Assembly (NCBI RefSeq): GCF_000742135.1
Contig: NZ_KN046818.1
Coordinates: 5,034,295 to 5,098,294, forward strand
Direction of reading: 5' to 3'
From: Klebsiella pneumoniae
Lineage (GTDB): Bacteria; Pseudomonadota; Gammaproteobacteria; Enterobacterales; Enterobacteriaceae
Length of the DNA: 64,000 nucleotides
This document shows positions 22,886 through 32,222 of this stretch, in pieces (position 1 is the stretch's first letter; every line of letters begins with the position of its first letter). The position numbers and the translations under genes are program-made. The notes beneath the pieces were generated by a model that had not been told where the DNA came from, did not search any database, and was given only the letters and a program-made list of their open reading frames with translations.

Positions 22886-25678
22886 ATGGTTCAGATCCCA
22901 GAAAACCCTCTCATCCTCGTTGACGGCTCCTCCTATCTTTATCGGGCGTATCATGCGTTTCCGCCGCTGACTAACAGCGCAGGGGAGCCCACCGGGGCTA
23001 TGTACGGCGTACTGAATATGCTGCGCAGTTTGATACTGCAGTATCAACCGACTCATGCCGTCGTGGTCTTTGATGCGAAAGGGAAAACCTTCCGTGATGA
23101 ATTGTTCGAGCATTACAAATCTCACCGCCCGCCGATGCCGGACGATCTGCGCGCGCAGATTGAGCCGTTGCATAAGATGGTGAAAGCGATGGGGCTGCCG
23201 CTGATGGCTGTCCCGGGCGTCGAAGCTGACGATGTGATTGGCACCCTGGCGCGGGAAGCGGAAAGGGCAGGTCGCCCAGTCCTGATCAGCACCGGCGATA
23301 AAGACATGGCCCAGCTGGTGACGCCGGGCATCACCCTGATCAATACCATGACCAACACTATCCTCGGACCGGATGAGGTGGTTACTAAGTACGGCGTCCC
23401 GCCGGAGCTGATTATTGATTTCCTGGCGCTGATGGGCGACTCCTCGGATAACATTCCCGGCGTGCCGGGCGTGGGCGAAAAGACCGCCCAGGCGCTGCTG
23501 CAAGGCCTCGGCGGCCTTGATACGCTGTATGCGGAACCGGAGAAGATCGCTGAACTGAGCTTCCGCGGCGCGAAAACGATGGCGGCGAAGCTCGAGCAGA
23601 ACAAGGACGTGGCTTATCTCTCTTATCAGCTGGCGACCATCAAAACCGACGTCGAGCTGGAGCTCACGTGCGAAGAGCTGGAGGTGCAGCCGCCGGCGGC
23701 AGACGATCTGCTGGCGCTGTTCAGACAGTATGAGTTTAAGCGCTGGACTACCGACGTTGAGGCCGGAAAATGGCTGCAGGCTAAGGGGGGCAAACCGGCT
23801 GCGAAACCTGCAGTGCCTGCAGCAGCGGCAGAAGCGGAAGAAGAGGTTGAAGACGCTACTGCACTTTCAGCAGAGCATTATGTCACTATCCTTGATGAGG
23901 CTACGCTGCTCACCTGGATCGATAAGCTGAAGCAGGCGCCGCTCTTTGCCTTTGATACGGAAACCGACAGCCTGGATAACATCTCCGCCAATATGGTTGG
24001 TCTTTCATTCGCTGTTGAGCCGGGCGTGGCCGCCTATGTCCCGGTAGCGCATGATTACCTTGATGCGCCGGATCAGATCCCGCGCGAGCGCGTGCTGACG
24101 CTGCTTAAACCGCTGCTGGAGGATGAGAAGGTGCTCAAGGTCGGGCAAAATCTCAAATACGATCGCGGCATTTTGGCTAATTACGACATTGAGCTGCGCG
24201 GGATTGCGTTCGATACCATGCTCGAGTCTTACATTCTCGACAGCGTGGCGGGCCGCCACGATATGGACAGTCTTTCCGACCGCTGGCTGAAACATAAAAC
24301 CATTACCTTCGAAGAGATCGCTGGTAAAGGTAAGAATCAGCTCACCTTTAACCAGATTGCGCTGGAAGAGGCTGGTCGCTACGCGGCGGAAGATGCCGAC
24401 GTTACGCTCCAGCTGCATCTGAAGATGTGGCCGAAGCTACAGCAGCATGAAGGCCCGCTGAATATCTTCCAGCATATTGAAATGCCGCTGGTGCCGGTGC
24501 TGTCTCGCGTTGAGCGCAACGGCGTTAAAATCGACCCCGCCGTGCTGCATGCGCACTCGCAGGAAATTGCCCAGCGCCTGGTTGAGCTGGAGCAGCGAGC
24601 ACATGAGATCGCCGGGGAAGCGTTTAATCTCTCCTCCACCAAACAGCTGCAAACGATCCTGTTTGAAAAACAGGGTATCAAGCCGCTGAAGAAGACGCCG
24701 GGCGGTGCGCCGTCCACCTCTGAAGAGGTGCTGGAAGAGCTGGCGCTCGATTATCCGTTGCCGAAAGTGATTCTGGAGTATCGTGGGCTGGCGAAGCTGA
24801 AGTCTACCTATACCGATAAGCTGCCGCTGATGATTAACCCCAAAACGGGCCGCGTGCATACCTCCTATCATCAGGCGGTCACCGCCACCGGCCGTTTGTC
24901 GTCTACCGATCCAAACCTGCAAATCATTCCGGTGCGTAACGAAGAAGGGCGCCGTATTCGCCAGGCGTTTATCGCGCCGGAAGATTACGTCATTGTCTCG
25001 GCGGACTACTCGCAAATCGAGCTGCGCATTATGGCGCACCTGTCGCGGGATAAAGGCCTGCTGACCGCCTTCGCGGAAGGGAAGGATATTCACCGGGCGA
25101 CGGCGGCTGAAGTATTTGGCTTACCGCTGGACAGCGTCAGCAGCGAACAGCGGCGTAGTGCGAAAGCCATCAACTTCGGTCTGATCTACGGCATGAGCGC
25201 CTTTGGCCTGGCCCGCCAGCTGAACATCCCGCGTAAAGAAGCGCAGAAGTACATGGATCTTTATTTCGAGCGTTATCCGGGCGTCCTGGAGTATATGGAG
25301 CGCACCCGCGCACAGGCGAAGGAGCAAGGGTATGTTGAAACGCTGGATGGCCGTCGACTCTATTTGCCGGATATCAAGTCCAGCAATGGCGCTCGTCGTG
25401 CCGGCGCGGAGCGTGCGGCGATTAACGCCCCGATGCAGGGGACGGCTGCGGATATTATCAAGCGGGCGATGATTGCCGTTGATGAATGGCTGCGGAGCGA
25501 GAAACCTCGCGTGCGGATGATCATGCAGGTTCACGATGAACTGGTCTTTGAAGTGCATAAGGATGAGCTCGATGCCGTATCGAAAAAGATCCACGAACTG
25601 ATGGAGAATAGCACTACGCTGGCGGTACCGTTGCTGGTGGAAGTGGGCAGCGGCGAAAACTGGGATCAAGCGCACTAA
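22886..25678 (+). CDS. polA: DNA polymerase I
   Basis: Family A polymerase for Okazaki-fragment maturation and excision repair, 930 aa (E. coli 928). Residues 1-325 are the 5'-3' exonuclease ([38 protein letters not shown]). The proofreading domain keeps [11 protein letters not shown] (about 357), NLKYDRG and the YAAEDAD metal ligands. The polymerase domain keeps motif [12 protein letters not shown] (catalytic Asp707), the O helix [14 protein letters not shown] and motif C QVHDELVF (Asp884). One oddity: the otherwise invariant Asn of PNLQNIPVR is Ile at residue 680 (codon ATC, 24923-24925; E. coli Asn678). The frame is otherwise intact, so a functional enzyme is likely. Confidence 0.97.
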   Translation: MVQIPENPLILVDGSSYLYRAYHAFPPLTNSAGEPTGAMYGVLNMLRSLILQYQPTHAVVVFDAKGKTFRDELFEHYKSHRPPMPDDLRAQIEPLHKMVKAMGLPLMAVPGVEADDVIGTLAREAERAGRPVLISTGDKDMAQLVTPGITLINTMTNTILGPDEVVTKYGVPPELIIDFLALMGDSSDNIPGVPGVGEKTAQALLQGLGGLDTLYAEPEKIAELSFRGAKTMAAKLEQNKDVAYLSYQLATIKTDVELELTCEELEVQPPAADDLLALFRQYEFKRWTTDVEAGKWLQAKGGKPAAKPAVPAAAAEAEEEVEDATALSAEHYVTILDEATLLTWIDKLKQAPLFAFDTETDSLDNISANMVGLSFAVEPGVAAYVPVAHDYLDAPDQIPRERVLTLLKPLLEDEKVLKVGQNLKYDRGILANYDIELRGIAFDTMLESYILDSVAGRHDMDSLSDRWLKHKTITFEEIAGKGKNQLTFNQIALEEAGRYAAEDADVTLQLHLKMWPKLQQHEGPLNIFQHIEMPLVPVLSRVERNGVKIDPAVLHAHSQEIAQRLVELEQRAHEIAGEAFNLSSTKQLQTILFEKQGIKPLKKTPGGAPSTSEEVLEELALDYPLPKVILEYRGLAKLKSTYTDKLPLMINPKTGRVHTSYHQAVTATGRLSSTDPNLQIIPVRNEEGRRIRQAFIAPEDYVIVSADYSQIELRIMAHLSRDKGLLTAFAEGKDIHRATAAEVFGLPLDSVSSEQRRSAKAINFGLIYGMSAFGLARQLNIPRKEAQKYMDLYFERYPGVLEYMERTRAQAKEQGYVETLDGRRLYLPDIKSSNGARRAGAERAAINAPMQGTAADIIKRAMIAVDEWLRSEKPRVRMIMQVHDELVFEVHKDELDAVSKKIHELMENSTTLAVPLLVEVGSGENWDQAH

Positions 25679-25825
25679 GTATACAAAGCGCAACGCGATT
25701 TTCTGTAAGTAAGCAACATAACTTATAGAGTTTTGTGAGGATCATTTGAATTTGCTATGTAAATAGTGAAAAAAAACTACAAAAAATGCTTTATCCGTGA
25801 GCGAAAGAAGAGTAAAGTTATTCGC

Positions 25826-25936
25826 GTAGGGTACAGAGGTAAGATGTTCTATCTTTCAGACCTTTTACTTCACGTAATCGGATTTGGCTGAATATTTTAG
25901 CCGCCCCGGTCATTTATGACCGGGGCGTTTTTTATT
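25826..25936 (+). ncRNA. spf: Spot 42 RNA
   Basis: Hfq-dependent sRNA that mediates catabolite repression of secondary carbon use; in E. coli it is repressed by cAMP-CRP. The sequence from GTAGGGTACAGAGGTAAGAT is nearly identical to E. coli Spot 42, including the unstructured regions around ATCTTTCAGACCTTTTACTTC. The terminator hairpin is GCCCCGGTCA/TGACCGGGGC followed by six T residues. It is about 109 nt, downstream of polA as in E. coli. Confidence 0.96.
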
Positions 25937-25983
25937 GCGCGAAAGAAAAGTTTTAGGCTGTGAAAACAACGTAGTATGAACGT

Positions 25984-26013
25984 CCGGATAGGGCGCTACG
26001 CGCCGTTATCCGG
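25984..26013. repeat. REP-like palindrome
   Basis: CCGGATA...TATCCGG with an inner GGCGC/GCGCC forms a hairpin similar to enterobacterial REP units. It lies between spf and the 3' end of engB. Confidence 0.6.
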
Positions 26014-26025
26014 AAAAAGCGGGGG

Positions 26026-26658
26026 TTACTCGGCGTCTTCGACGGCTTCTTGCGGCGGGATTTCGTTAAACCAGCTATCCAGCTTCTGTCGCAGCTTATC
26101 GACGCCAGATTTTTTCAGCGAAGAGAAGGGTTCAACCTGGACATCGCCATTGAAGGCCAGTACCGCTTCACGCACCATATTCACTTGCGCTTTACGCGCG
26201 CCGCTGGCGAGCTTATCGGCTTTGGTGAGCAGTACCAGCACCTGAATATCGCTCTCTACCGCCCATTCGATCATCTGCTGATCGAGATCTTTAAGCGGAT
26301 GACGTATGTCCATCAGCACCACGAGACCCTTCAGGCACAGACGTTTTTCCAGGTATTCCCCCAGCGCGCGCTGCCACTTGATCTTCATCTCTTCGGGTAC
26401 TTGCGCATAACCATAGCCGGGCAGGTCGACAAGGCGCTTGCCCTCAGCGACTTCGAACAGGTTAATCAGCTGCGTACGCCCCGGGGTTTTGGAGGTACGC
26501 GCCAGGTTCTTCTGATTAGTCAGCGTATTCAGCGCGCTGGATTTTCCCGCGTTGGAGCGGCCGGCGAACGCCACTTCAATACCGGTATCGGCAGGAAGAT
26601 GGCGGATATCTGGCGCGCTAGTGACAAAGTGCGTCAGTTGATAATTCCAGTTGGTCAA
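26026..26658 (-). CDS. yihA: EngB (YihA), ribosome-biogenesis GTPase
   Basis: Essential TRAFAC-class GTPase (EngB/YsxC) needed for cell-cycle progression and 50S assembly. It is 210 aa, the family length. Motifs in order: G1 GRSNAGKSS (about residues 33-41), G2 with conserved Thr in [11 protein letters not shown]3 DLPGYG (about 78-83), G4 TKAD (about 145-148) and G5 in FSSLKKSG. It is divergent from the CsrC gene and its 3' end faces spf. It is named after E. coli yihA/engB. Confidence 0.96.
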   Translation of the reverse strand: MTNWNYQLTHFVTSAPDIRHLPADTGIEVAFAGRSNAGKSSALNTLTNQKNLARTSKTPGRTQLINLFEVAEGKRLVDLPGYGYAQVPEEMKIKWQRALGEYLEKRLCLKGLVVLMDIRHPLKDLDQQMIEWAVESDIQVLVLLTKADKLASGARKAQVNMVREAVLAFNGDVQVEPFSSLKKSGVDKLRQKLDSWFNEIPPQEAVEDAE

Positions 26659-26929
26659 GACGGTCGTCTCCGTTAAAACAGGCTATGGCAGGGATTATAC
26701 CTGAACAGCAGAAAAAGGCTGTTTTTACCGCACGCCGTTCCTGTAAGTAAAAACCATATGGTTTGTGAGACATTGACTATTCTTTGTATAGGACATACCT
26801 GAGGAAAATAAGACAAAACATATTTAAAATATTGAAAATTAATCAATTATAGAAATAGAGAATTCTGAAAATAGATTTTTAACTGCCAGACTGGTTGTCG
26901 ATTTTTGTCAACAAGGTAAAGTAATACAC
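26659..26929. other. AT-rich region between yihA and csrC
   Basis: About 270 bp with no credible gene. From 26810 to 26880 it is very A/T-rich. It must carry the yihA promoter (minus strand) and the csrC promoter; a TAATAC at 26922-26927 could be the csrC -10, but no well-spaced -35 was found. UvrY-dependent activation of csrC in E. coli needs sequences further upstream, which would fall here. Confidence 0.5.
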
Positions 26930-27175
26930 AACGGCGGGGATGCTGAAAGGATTAGGACTCAGGACGAGGAGTCAGGAAGCGCCAGGAGGCGAAGACCACA
27001 GGATAGTCAGGATGACGCGCGTCTTGGAGACGTTTTACAGGGAAAAGGAAGAAACAGGGACCGTTGGACGCTAAGGGAAAGACAGGGTGAGTCGTTAGCG
27101 AACAGGGAAAGAAGAGCCCGTTAAGGGTGGTCAGTGAGGAAAAAGGCGACAGAGTAATCTGTCGCCTTTTTTCTT
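26930..27175 (+). ncRNA. csrC: CsrC RNA, CsrA-sequestering sRNA
   Basis: Regulatory RNA that binds and titrates the post-transcriptional regulator CsrA. By eye about 17 GGA triplets occur in 210 nt, many in AGGA/GGGA context, the CsrA-binding core. The segment GCGCCAGGAGGCGAAGAC and the terminator (AGGCGACAGA/TCTGTCGCCT plus T tract, 27144-27175) match E. coli CsrC, as does the position between yihA and yihI. The middle is diverged, as expected for a sponge whose function needs only repeated motifs. The 5' end is approximate. Confidence 0.92.
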
Positions 27176-27241
27176 TGCTTGCTTTCTGCTAGATTCCGCC
27201 TCAATTCTATACTGAATACTACTGTCTGAAGATTACACATC

Positions 27242-27748
27242 ATGAAAAAACCGACATCCGCCACCCGTGGCAAATCCGGCCGCAAGTCGCGTGAAGAGTT
27301 AAATCAGGAAGCTCGCGATCGCAAACGGCAGAAGAAACATCGTGGCCACGCGGCAGGCAGTCGCGCGAACGGCGGCGATGCGGCTTCAGCGGGTAAAAAA
27401 CAGCGTCAGGCGCAAGATCCGCGCGTGGGTAGCAAAAAACCGATCCCGCTGGGCGTGAGCGAAAGCAGCGCTCCAGCCCCCAAGCAGCATAAACCAAAGA
27501 GCGAGAAACCTATGCTTTCACCGCAGGCTGAGCTGGAGTTGCTGGAGAATGATGAGCGCCTGGACGCGCTGCTGGAACGTCTGGAAGAGGGCGGCACCCT
27601 TAATGCTGAAGAGCAGAGCTGGGTGGACGCCAAACTGGATCGCATTGATGAGCTGATGCAGCAGCTCGGCCTCTCTTACGATGATGAAGATGAAGAAGAG
27701 GAAGAGCGTCAGGAAGATATGATGCGTCTGCTGAAGGGTGGAAACTAA
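27242..27748 (+). CDS. yihI: YihI, GTPase-activating protein of Der
   Basis: Stimulates GTP hydrolysis by the ribosome-assembly GTPase Der (EngA) and so tunes 50S maturation. It is 168 aa (E. coli 169). The N-terminal 90 residues are strongly basic and low-complexity ([20 protein letters not shown]). The C-terminal half is acidic and ends in a [15 protein letters not shown] run before LLKGGN. This charge split is the hallmark of the family. It is followed by a short TTG-started frame and hemN. Confidence 0.95.
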   Translation: MKKPTSATRGKSGRKSREELNQEARDRKRQKKHRGHAAGSRANGGDAASAGKKQRQAQDPRVGSKKPIPLGVSESSAPAPKQHKPKSEKPMLSPQAELELLENDERLDALLERLEEGGTLNAEEQSWVDAKLDRIDELMQQLGLSYDDEDEEEEERQEDMMRLLKGGN

Positions 27749-27751
27749 CAT

Positions 27752-27934
27752 TTGCATCCCATCGGATTCCCGGTACTCCTTATAACCCTTCTGGTTATAT
27801 GTTATCTGCTGTGGTTATTCGTTAAACTACGACGGTTGTCGCGGCGTCAGAAATGGCTGCGCAACCGGCTCATGACCCGCGGTGCGGTGGGGCCGGGACG
27901 GCGTACCCGTCGGCGGCACCATCGGAAGGAGTGA
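27752..27934 (+). CDS. Possible small membrane protein between yihI and hemN
   Basis: A 60-codon frame starting with TTG exactly fills the yihI-hemN gap. It begins 3 bp after the yihI stop and ends 2 bp before the hemN ATG, and its last codons contain the hemN ribosome-binding site (AAGGAG). The product would have one hydrophobic segment at about residues 5-24 (GFPVLLITLLVICYLLWLFV), then a very basic tail with some 17 Arg/Lys residues, a typical inside-positive single-pass topology. GGGTGG lies upstream of the TTG. I recognise no family. Coupling and topology favour a real gene; the rare start and short length argue caution. Confidence 0.42.
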   Translation: MHPIGFPVLLITLLVICYLLWLFVKLRRLSRRQKWLRNRLMTRGAVGPGRRTRRRHHRKE

Positions 27935-27936
27935 GC

Positions 27937-29310
27937 ATGTCTGAGCAGATAATCGACTGGGATCTGGCCCTGATCCAGAAATATAACTATTCCGGGCCGC
28001 GCTATACCTCGTATCCCACCGCGCTGGAGTTTTCACCGCAATTTGGCGCGGCGGAATTCGATGCCGCTGTGGCCCGTTACCCACAGCGTCCCCTGTCGCT
28101 GTACGTGCATATCCCGTTTTGCCATAAGCTGTGTTATTTCTGCGGCTGCAATAAGATAGTCACCCGCCAGCAGCATAAGGCCGATCAATATCTCGATGTC
28201 CTTGAACAGGAGATCATCCACCGCGCGCCGCTGTTTGCCACTCGCCAGGTGAAGCAACTGCACTGGGGGGGCGGCACGCCAACTTATCTCAATAAGGCGC
28301 AAATCAGTCGCCTGATGGATCTATTGCGCAGCCATTTCCATTTCAGCGCGGAAGCCGAGATCTCCATAGAGGTCGATCCGCGTGAGATCGAACTGGATGT
28401 CCTCGATCATTTACGCGCTGAGGGTTTCAACCGCCTGAGTATGGGCGTACAGGACTTCAATAAAGAGGTTCAGCGTCTGGTTAACCGTGAGCAGGACGAA
28501 GCGTTCATCTTTGATTTGCTCAACCATGCGCGGGAGATTGGTTTTACCTCGACCAATATCGACCTCATTTATGGCCTGCCGAAGCAAACGCCGGAGAGCT
28601 TCGCCTTTACCCTGCAAAAGGTCGCCGAGCTCAATCCTGACCGCCTGAGCGTGTTTAACTATGCGCATCTGCCCACGCTCTTTGCCGCTCAGCGGAAGAT
28701 TAAAGATGCCGATCTGCCCTCCGCTGAGCGGAAGCTGGAGATCCTGCAGGAAACCATCGGCTCGCTGACGACGGCAGGCTATCAGTTTATCGGCATGGAC
28801 CATTTCGCCCGTCCCGATGATGAATTAGCGGTCGCGCAACGTCACGGCGTACTGCATCGTAATTTCCAGGGCTACACCACTCAGGGCGATACCGATCTGC
28901 TGGGGATGGGCGTTTCGGCGATCAGCATGATTGGCGACAGCTACGCCCAGAACCAAAAAGAGCTCAAGCAGTACTACCAGCAGGTAGCAGAGCAAGGGAA
29001 CGCCCTGTGGCGCGGGATCGCGTTAACTCGCGATGACTGTCTGCGTCGCGACGTGATTAAAGCGTTGATCTGTAACTTCCAGCTGGATATCGCGGCGGTC
29101 GAGGCGCAGTGGGACGTGGATTTTGCGTCTTATTTCGCCGAGGATCTGAAGCTGCTGGCGCCGCTGGCGCATGACGGGCTGGTGGCTGTGGATGATAAGG
29201 TCATTCAGGTGACGGCGAAAGGTCGCCTGCTGATCCGCAACATCTGTATGTGCTTTGATGCCTACCTACGGCAAAAGGCCCGGATGCAGCAGTTCTCACG
29301 GGTTATTTAA
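27937..29310 (+). CDS. hemN: HemN, oxygen-independent coproporphyrinogen III dehydrogenase
   Basis: Radical SAM enzyme of anaerobic haem synthesis that decarboxylates two propionates of coproporphyrinogen III. It is 457 aa, the E. coli length. The cluster motif is HKLCYFCGCNK (about residues 58-68), giving CX3CXXC with the extra Cys typical of HemN. GGGTPT (about 112-117) binds SAM. The start is ATG 27937 with AAGGAG upstream; a frame from 27853 adds 28 unrelated residues. The gene ends at a hairpin shared with yshB. Confidence 0.96.
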   Translation: MSEQIIDWDLALIQKYNYSGPRYTSYPTALEFSPQFGAAEFDAAVARYPQRPLSLYVHIPFCHKLCYFCGCNKIVTRQQHKADQYLDVLEQEIIHRAPLFATRQVKQLHWGGGTPTYLNKAQISRLMDLLRSHFHFSAEAEISIEVDPREIELDVLDHLRAEGFNRLSMGVQDFNKEVQRLVNREQDEAFIFDLLNHAREIGFTSTNIDLIYGLPKQTPESFAFTLQKVAELNPDRLSVFNYAHLPTLFAAQRKIKDADLPSAERKLEILQETIGSLTTAGYQFIGMDHFARPDDELAVAQRHGVLHRNFQGYTTQGDTDLLGMGVSAISMIGDSYAQNQKELKQYYQQVAEQGNALWRGIALTRDDCLRRDVIKALICNFQLDIAAVEAQWDVDFASYFAEDLKLLAPLAHDGLVAVDDKVIQVTAKGRLLIRNICMCFDAYLRQKARMQQFSRVI

Positions 29311-29316
29311 TGTTTT

Positions 29317-29340
29317 CCCCCTCTCCCGCAGGAGAGGGGG
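29317..29340. repeat. Hairpin CCCCCTCTCC/GGAGAGGGGG after hemN
   Basis: A perfect 10-bp stem with loop CGCA lies 6 bp after the hemN stop and 6 bp from the yshB stop. No T tract on either side, so it is not a classical terminator. The core CTCCCGCAGG recurs in the hairpin at 60688-60740, which suggests a dispersed intergenic repeat. Confidence 0.6.
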
Positions 29341-29345
29341 AACAA

Positions 29346-29456
29346 TTAGCTGAACAGCCCGACCAGCGCAGCGCACAGCAAGGCAGCGACTGCCGTTTGT
29401 GGCGTGTGACTCGCAGCGGCGCCGCTCGATATCATACTCACCAGTGATTCAAACAT
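29346..29456 (-). CDS. yshB: YshB, 36-aa small membrane protein
   Basis: The minus strand from ATG at 29456 encodes 36 residues beginning MFESLVSMISSGAAASHTPQ and ending AALVGLFS. This matches the E. coli small protein YshB (same length, HTPQTAVAA centre, single hydrophobic C-terminal segment), in the same place between hemN and glnG. A YshB homologue has been linked to Salmonella intracellular replication. Position, length and sequence together make this secure despite the small size. Confidence 0.85.
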   Translation of the reverse strand: MFESLVSMISSGAAASHTPQTAVAALLCAALVGLFS

Positions 29457-29514
29457 GATGCTCTCCCCTAATGCCGGGGACGATCATACTCAACTCATCG
29501 GAACAGTAAAGTAC

Positions 29515-29552
29515 AAAATAGCAGCACTTTGCGCCGATCGGCTATTTTTCAT
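29515..29552 (-). terminator. Probable terminator of the glnALG operon
   Basis: AAAATAGC and GCTATTTT form an inverted repeat about an 18-nt internal segment, just beyond the glnG stop. On the minus strand the arm ends in TTTT. It is weaker than the other terminators in this window. Confidence 0.5.
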
Positions 29553-29566
29553 CATGCTGTTGTACC

Positions 29567-30976
29567 CTACTCCATACCCAACTCTTTTAGCTTACGCGTC
29601 AGGGTATTACGTCCCCATCCCAGCAGGCGCGCAGCCTCCTGTTTGTGCCCCTGAGTATGGCGCAGGGCGGTCGTTAGCAGCGTGCGCTCCATTTCGGGTT
29701 GCGCTTCTGAGAGCAGGTTTTGATGACCGGATCGCAACGCCCGATCGGCCCACTGACCCAGCAGCGTCGCCCAGCTGTCAGGCTGCATCTGCGTTGGGCT
29801 ATCAGGAATCGTGGTCTCAAACAGTTCGCTCGGCAGATCCTGCGTCAGCACCTCCTGGCCGGCGGCCATGACGGTGAGCCAGCGACAGGTGTTTTCCAGC
29901 TGACGGACGTTGCCTGGCCACGCCAGGCGGGTCAGCGCTGTCTCCGTTTCCGGATGCAGCTGTTTGGCTTCAACGCCGAGCTCGCGGGCGGCTATCTGCA
30001 GGAAATGGCGGGCCAGGCGTGGAATATCTTCCCGGCGCTCGCGCAGCGGCGGTAAATGCACCCGGATGACGTTCAGGCGGTGGAACAAATCTTCACGAAA
30101 TTTCCCCTCCTGCACGCGCTGTTCCAGGTTCTGGTGGGTAGCGGCGATGATCCGCACATCGACCTTGACCGGCGCGTAACCGCCCACGCGATAAAACTGA
30201 CCATCCGCCAGCACGCGCAGCAGACGAGTCTGGACATCAAGCGGCATATCGCCAATTTCATCCAGGAACAGCGTACCGCCGTCAGCCTGTTCAAAGCGAC
30301 CCTGACGGACGGTATTGGCGCCGGTAAAGGCTCCTTTTTCATGGCCGAACAGCTCGGACTCAATCAGGTCCTTGGGGATCGCCGCCATATTCAGCGCGAT
30401 AAACGGCGCTTTTGAGCGTGGACTATGGCGATGCAGGGCATGTGCGACAAGTTCTTTACCGGTACCGGATTCGCCATTGATCAGCACGCTGATGGATGAG
30501 CGCGACAGGCGGCCAATAATGCGAAAGACATCCTGCATAGCTGGCGCTTCGCCGATGATGTCGGCAGTTGGGCTACTTATCGGCGCATTTCGCGGCTGCT
30601 GCTGCTCTTGATAGTGGCTTATCGCCCGGTCGACGAGGGCGACGGCTTCATCGATATCAAAAGGTTTGGGCAAATAATCAAAAGCGCCCTGCTGATAAGC
30701 GCTGACCGCGGCGTCCAGATCGGAATGCGCGGTCATTATGATGACCGGAAGCATTGGATGGCGCTGCTTAATCTGTTTGAGCAGCGCCAGACCATCCATT
30801 CCCGGCATACGGATATCTGACAGCAGTACATCCGGGGTTTTGGTGGTGAGGGCATCTAGCACCTCATTGCCGCTTTCGAACGTTGTGCAGCTCAAGCCGG
30901 CTCCGGTGAGCGCGCGTTCAAGCACCCAGCGGATGGAGCTATCGTCATCAACGATCCAGGCTATCCCTCGTTGCAT
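29567..30976 (-). CDS. glnG: GlnG (NtrC), nitrogen response regulator
   Basis: Sigma-54-dependent activator of nitrogen-limitation genes, phosphorylated by GlnL. It is 469 aa. The receiver domain (1-120) has phospho-acceptor Asp54 in LLSDIRMPG. The AAA+ domain has Walker A GESGTGKE (about 166-173), the sigma-54 loop GAFTGA (about 216-221) and Walker [14 protein letters not shown]. The C-terminal Fis-like helix-turn-helix ends [19 protein letters not shown]. The start [11 protein letters not shown] at 30976 follows E. coli; a start two codons earlier is possible. It is the last gene of glnALG. Confidence 0.97.
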   Translation of the reverse strand: MQRGIAWIVDDDSSIRWVLERALTGAGLSCTTFESGNEVLDALTTKTPDVLLSDIRMPGMDGLALLKQIKQRHPMLPVIIMTAHSDLDAAVSAYQQGAFDYLPKPFDIDEAVALVDRAISHYQEQQQPRNAPISSPTADIIGEAPAMQDVFRIIGRLSRSSISVLINGESGTGKELVAHALHRHSPRSKAPFIALNMAAIPKDLIESELFGHEKGAFTGANTVRQGRFEQADGGTLFLDEIGDMPLDVQTRLLRVLADGQFYRVGGYAPVKVDVRIIAATHQNLEQRVQEGKFREDLFHRLNVIRVHLPPLRERREDIPRLARHFLQIAARELGVEAKQLHPETETALTRLAWPGNVRQLENTCRWLTVMAAGQEVLTQDLPSELFETTIPDSPTQMQPDSWATLLGQWADRALRSGHQNLLSEAQPEMERTLLTTALRHTQGHKQEAARLLGWGRNTLTRKLKELGME

Positions 30977-30984
30977 AAACACCT

Positions 30985-32034
30985 CTACTTCCGAATAGGC
31001 AGGTATACCGAAAATTCGGTATGACCCGGCCAGCTGGTGAATTCAATTTTGCCGGAGTGCTGATCGATAAGGCTACGGGCGATAGATAAGCCCAGGCCGG
31101 TACCGCCTTCGCGGCCGCTGACCATCGGATAGAACAGCGTATCCTGGAGATGGGGCGGAATACCCGGGCCATTATCTTCAACGTCGATGCGGGCGGCGAG
31201 GCGATAACGCACCCCGTGCAGCGTCAGCTGGAAAGCGGTGCGGGTGCGAAGAATAATTTCGCCCCCTTCCGGCCCCAGAGCCTGCAGCGCATTACGGACG
31301 ATGTTCAGCAACACCTGTTCAATTTGATCCGGGTCGTGGGGTAGCTCTGGTAGGCTGGGGTCGTAATCGCGGATCAACTTCACGTTGTCCGGCAACTCCA
31401 TGGAAACCAGTTTAACTACCCGTTCGGCGACTTTGTGGATGCTTTCGGTAACGTGCATGCCCGGATGCTGTGGTCCGAGCAGGCGGTCGACCAGATTTCT
31501 TAACCGGTCGGCCTGCTCAATGATCACTTTGGTATATTCCGTTAGCGCCGGGTCGGGCAGCGCTTTGCTGAGCAGCTGGGCCGCGCCGCGCAGGCCGCCT
31601 AACGGGTTTTTTATCTCATGCGCCAGGCCGCGGACGAGGTCGCGAGCGGCGACCTGCTGCGCATGCTGCAGCTGCTCCTGGCTCAGGCGGCGCTGATTAT
31701 CCATCGGCGCCATTTCCAGCAGAATAAAGCCTTCCGGCAGCCGCTGGGCGGTCAACGACAGGATGTGCGAACGGCCATCGATAACCAGCGTCACTTCGTT
31801 ATCGGTAAACCCCTGGCCCGCCTGCAGGCTCTCCTGCATCAGCCCGATATTCAACGAAAAATAGCTCAACAGCTCAGGTAATGGGGTGCCAAACAGTTTG
31901 CGCGAGCTCTGCGCCAGCAGCTGCTGCGCCGCAGGGTTGGCAAAGTGCACCGCCAGGTCATCATCGACCAGTAAAATACTGTTGATAAGGGAGTTAAGGA
32001 TCTGCCCAGCATCGGGCAGTGTGCCTGTTGCCAT
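30985..32034 (-). CDS. glnL: GlnL (NtrB), nitrogen sensor kinase/phosphatase
   Basis: Cytoplasmic histidine kinase that phosphorylates GlnG under nitrogen limitation and, with PII, dephosphorylates it under excess. It is 349 aa. An N-terminal PAS domain precedes the phospho-acceptor His139 in [12 protein letters not shown], followed by the N box [10 protein letters not shown]1 DNGPGIP and G2 GGTGLGLS of the HATPase domain. The start is ATG 32034 ([11 protein letters not shown]). It lies between glnA and glnG, behind a glnA terminator and its own NtrC-bound promoter region. Confidence 0.97.
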   Translation of the reverse strand: MATGTLPDAGQILNSLINSILLVDDDLAVHFANPAAQQLLAQSSRKLFGTPLPELLSYFSLNIGLMQESLQAGQGFTDNEVTLVIDGRSHILSLTAQRLPEGFILLEMAPMDNQRRLSQEQLQHAQQVAARDLVRGLAHEIKNPLGGLRGAAQLLSKALPDPALTEYTKVIIEQADRLRNLVDRLLGPQHPGMHVTESIHKVAERVVKLVSMELPDNVKLIRDYDPSLPELPHDPDQIEQVLLNIVRNALQALGPEGGEIILRTRTAFQLTLHGVRYRLAARIDVEDNGPGIPPHLQDTLFYPMVSGREGGTGLGLSIARSLIDQHSGKIEFTSWPGHTEFSVYLPIRK

Positions 32035-32056
32035 TCGACAGTCTCCTGAAAATGAG

Positions 32057-32073
32057 TGCACCAATTTAGTGCA
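32057..32073. promoter_or_regulatory. NtrC-binding site at the glnL promoter
   Basis: TGCACCAATTTAGTGCA fits the NtrC palindrome (TGCACC-N5-GGTGCA type). It is 22 bp upstream of the glnL start, where in E. coli phosphorylated NtrC represses glnLp. Confidence 0.8.
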
Positions 32074-32122
32074 GTATAGCTTTTTATCGGTAAAAAGCTC
32101 GCGAGATCAGCGTGTTGGTGGA

Positions 32123-32222
32123 GAAAAAAGCCCATCCTGAGATGGGCTGAAAGTTTCCACGGCAACAAAATATCCCGGGCATCTCGCGCCACAACACGAC
32201 ATACCCTGGATTTACAGCAAAA
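32123..32222 (-). ncRNA. glnZ: glnA 3' UTR with terminator, GlnZ-like sRNA
   Basis: Minus-strand sequence after the glnA stop is about 70 nt of leader-free RNA ending in the stem AGCCCATC/GATGGGCT (loop TCAG) and a six-T tract. This is the terminator that limits glnLG expression. In E. coli, Salmonella and relatives the same region yields the Hfq-dependent sRNA GlnZ, which ties nitrogen state to carbon metabolism. The processing site and seed were not mapped here, so the terminator is firm and the sRNA is inferred. Confidence 0.6.

Noticed and set aside
27853-27936. 28-residue N-terminal extension of HemN
   Set aside because: ATG 27937 has AAGGAG in place and matches E. coli HemN; the upstream part is a different frame of the small yihI-hemN ORF.
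29455-29871. 138-codon plus-strand frame over yshB/glnG
   Set aside because: It runs antisense to yshB's upstream region and the 3' end of glnG with no recognisable domain.
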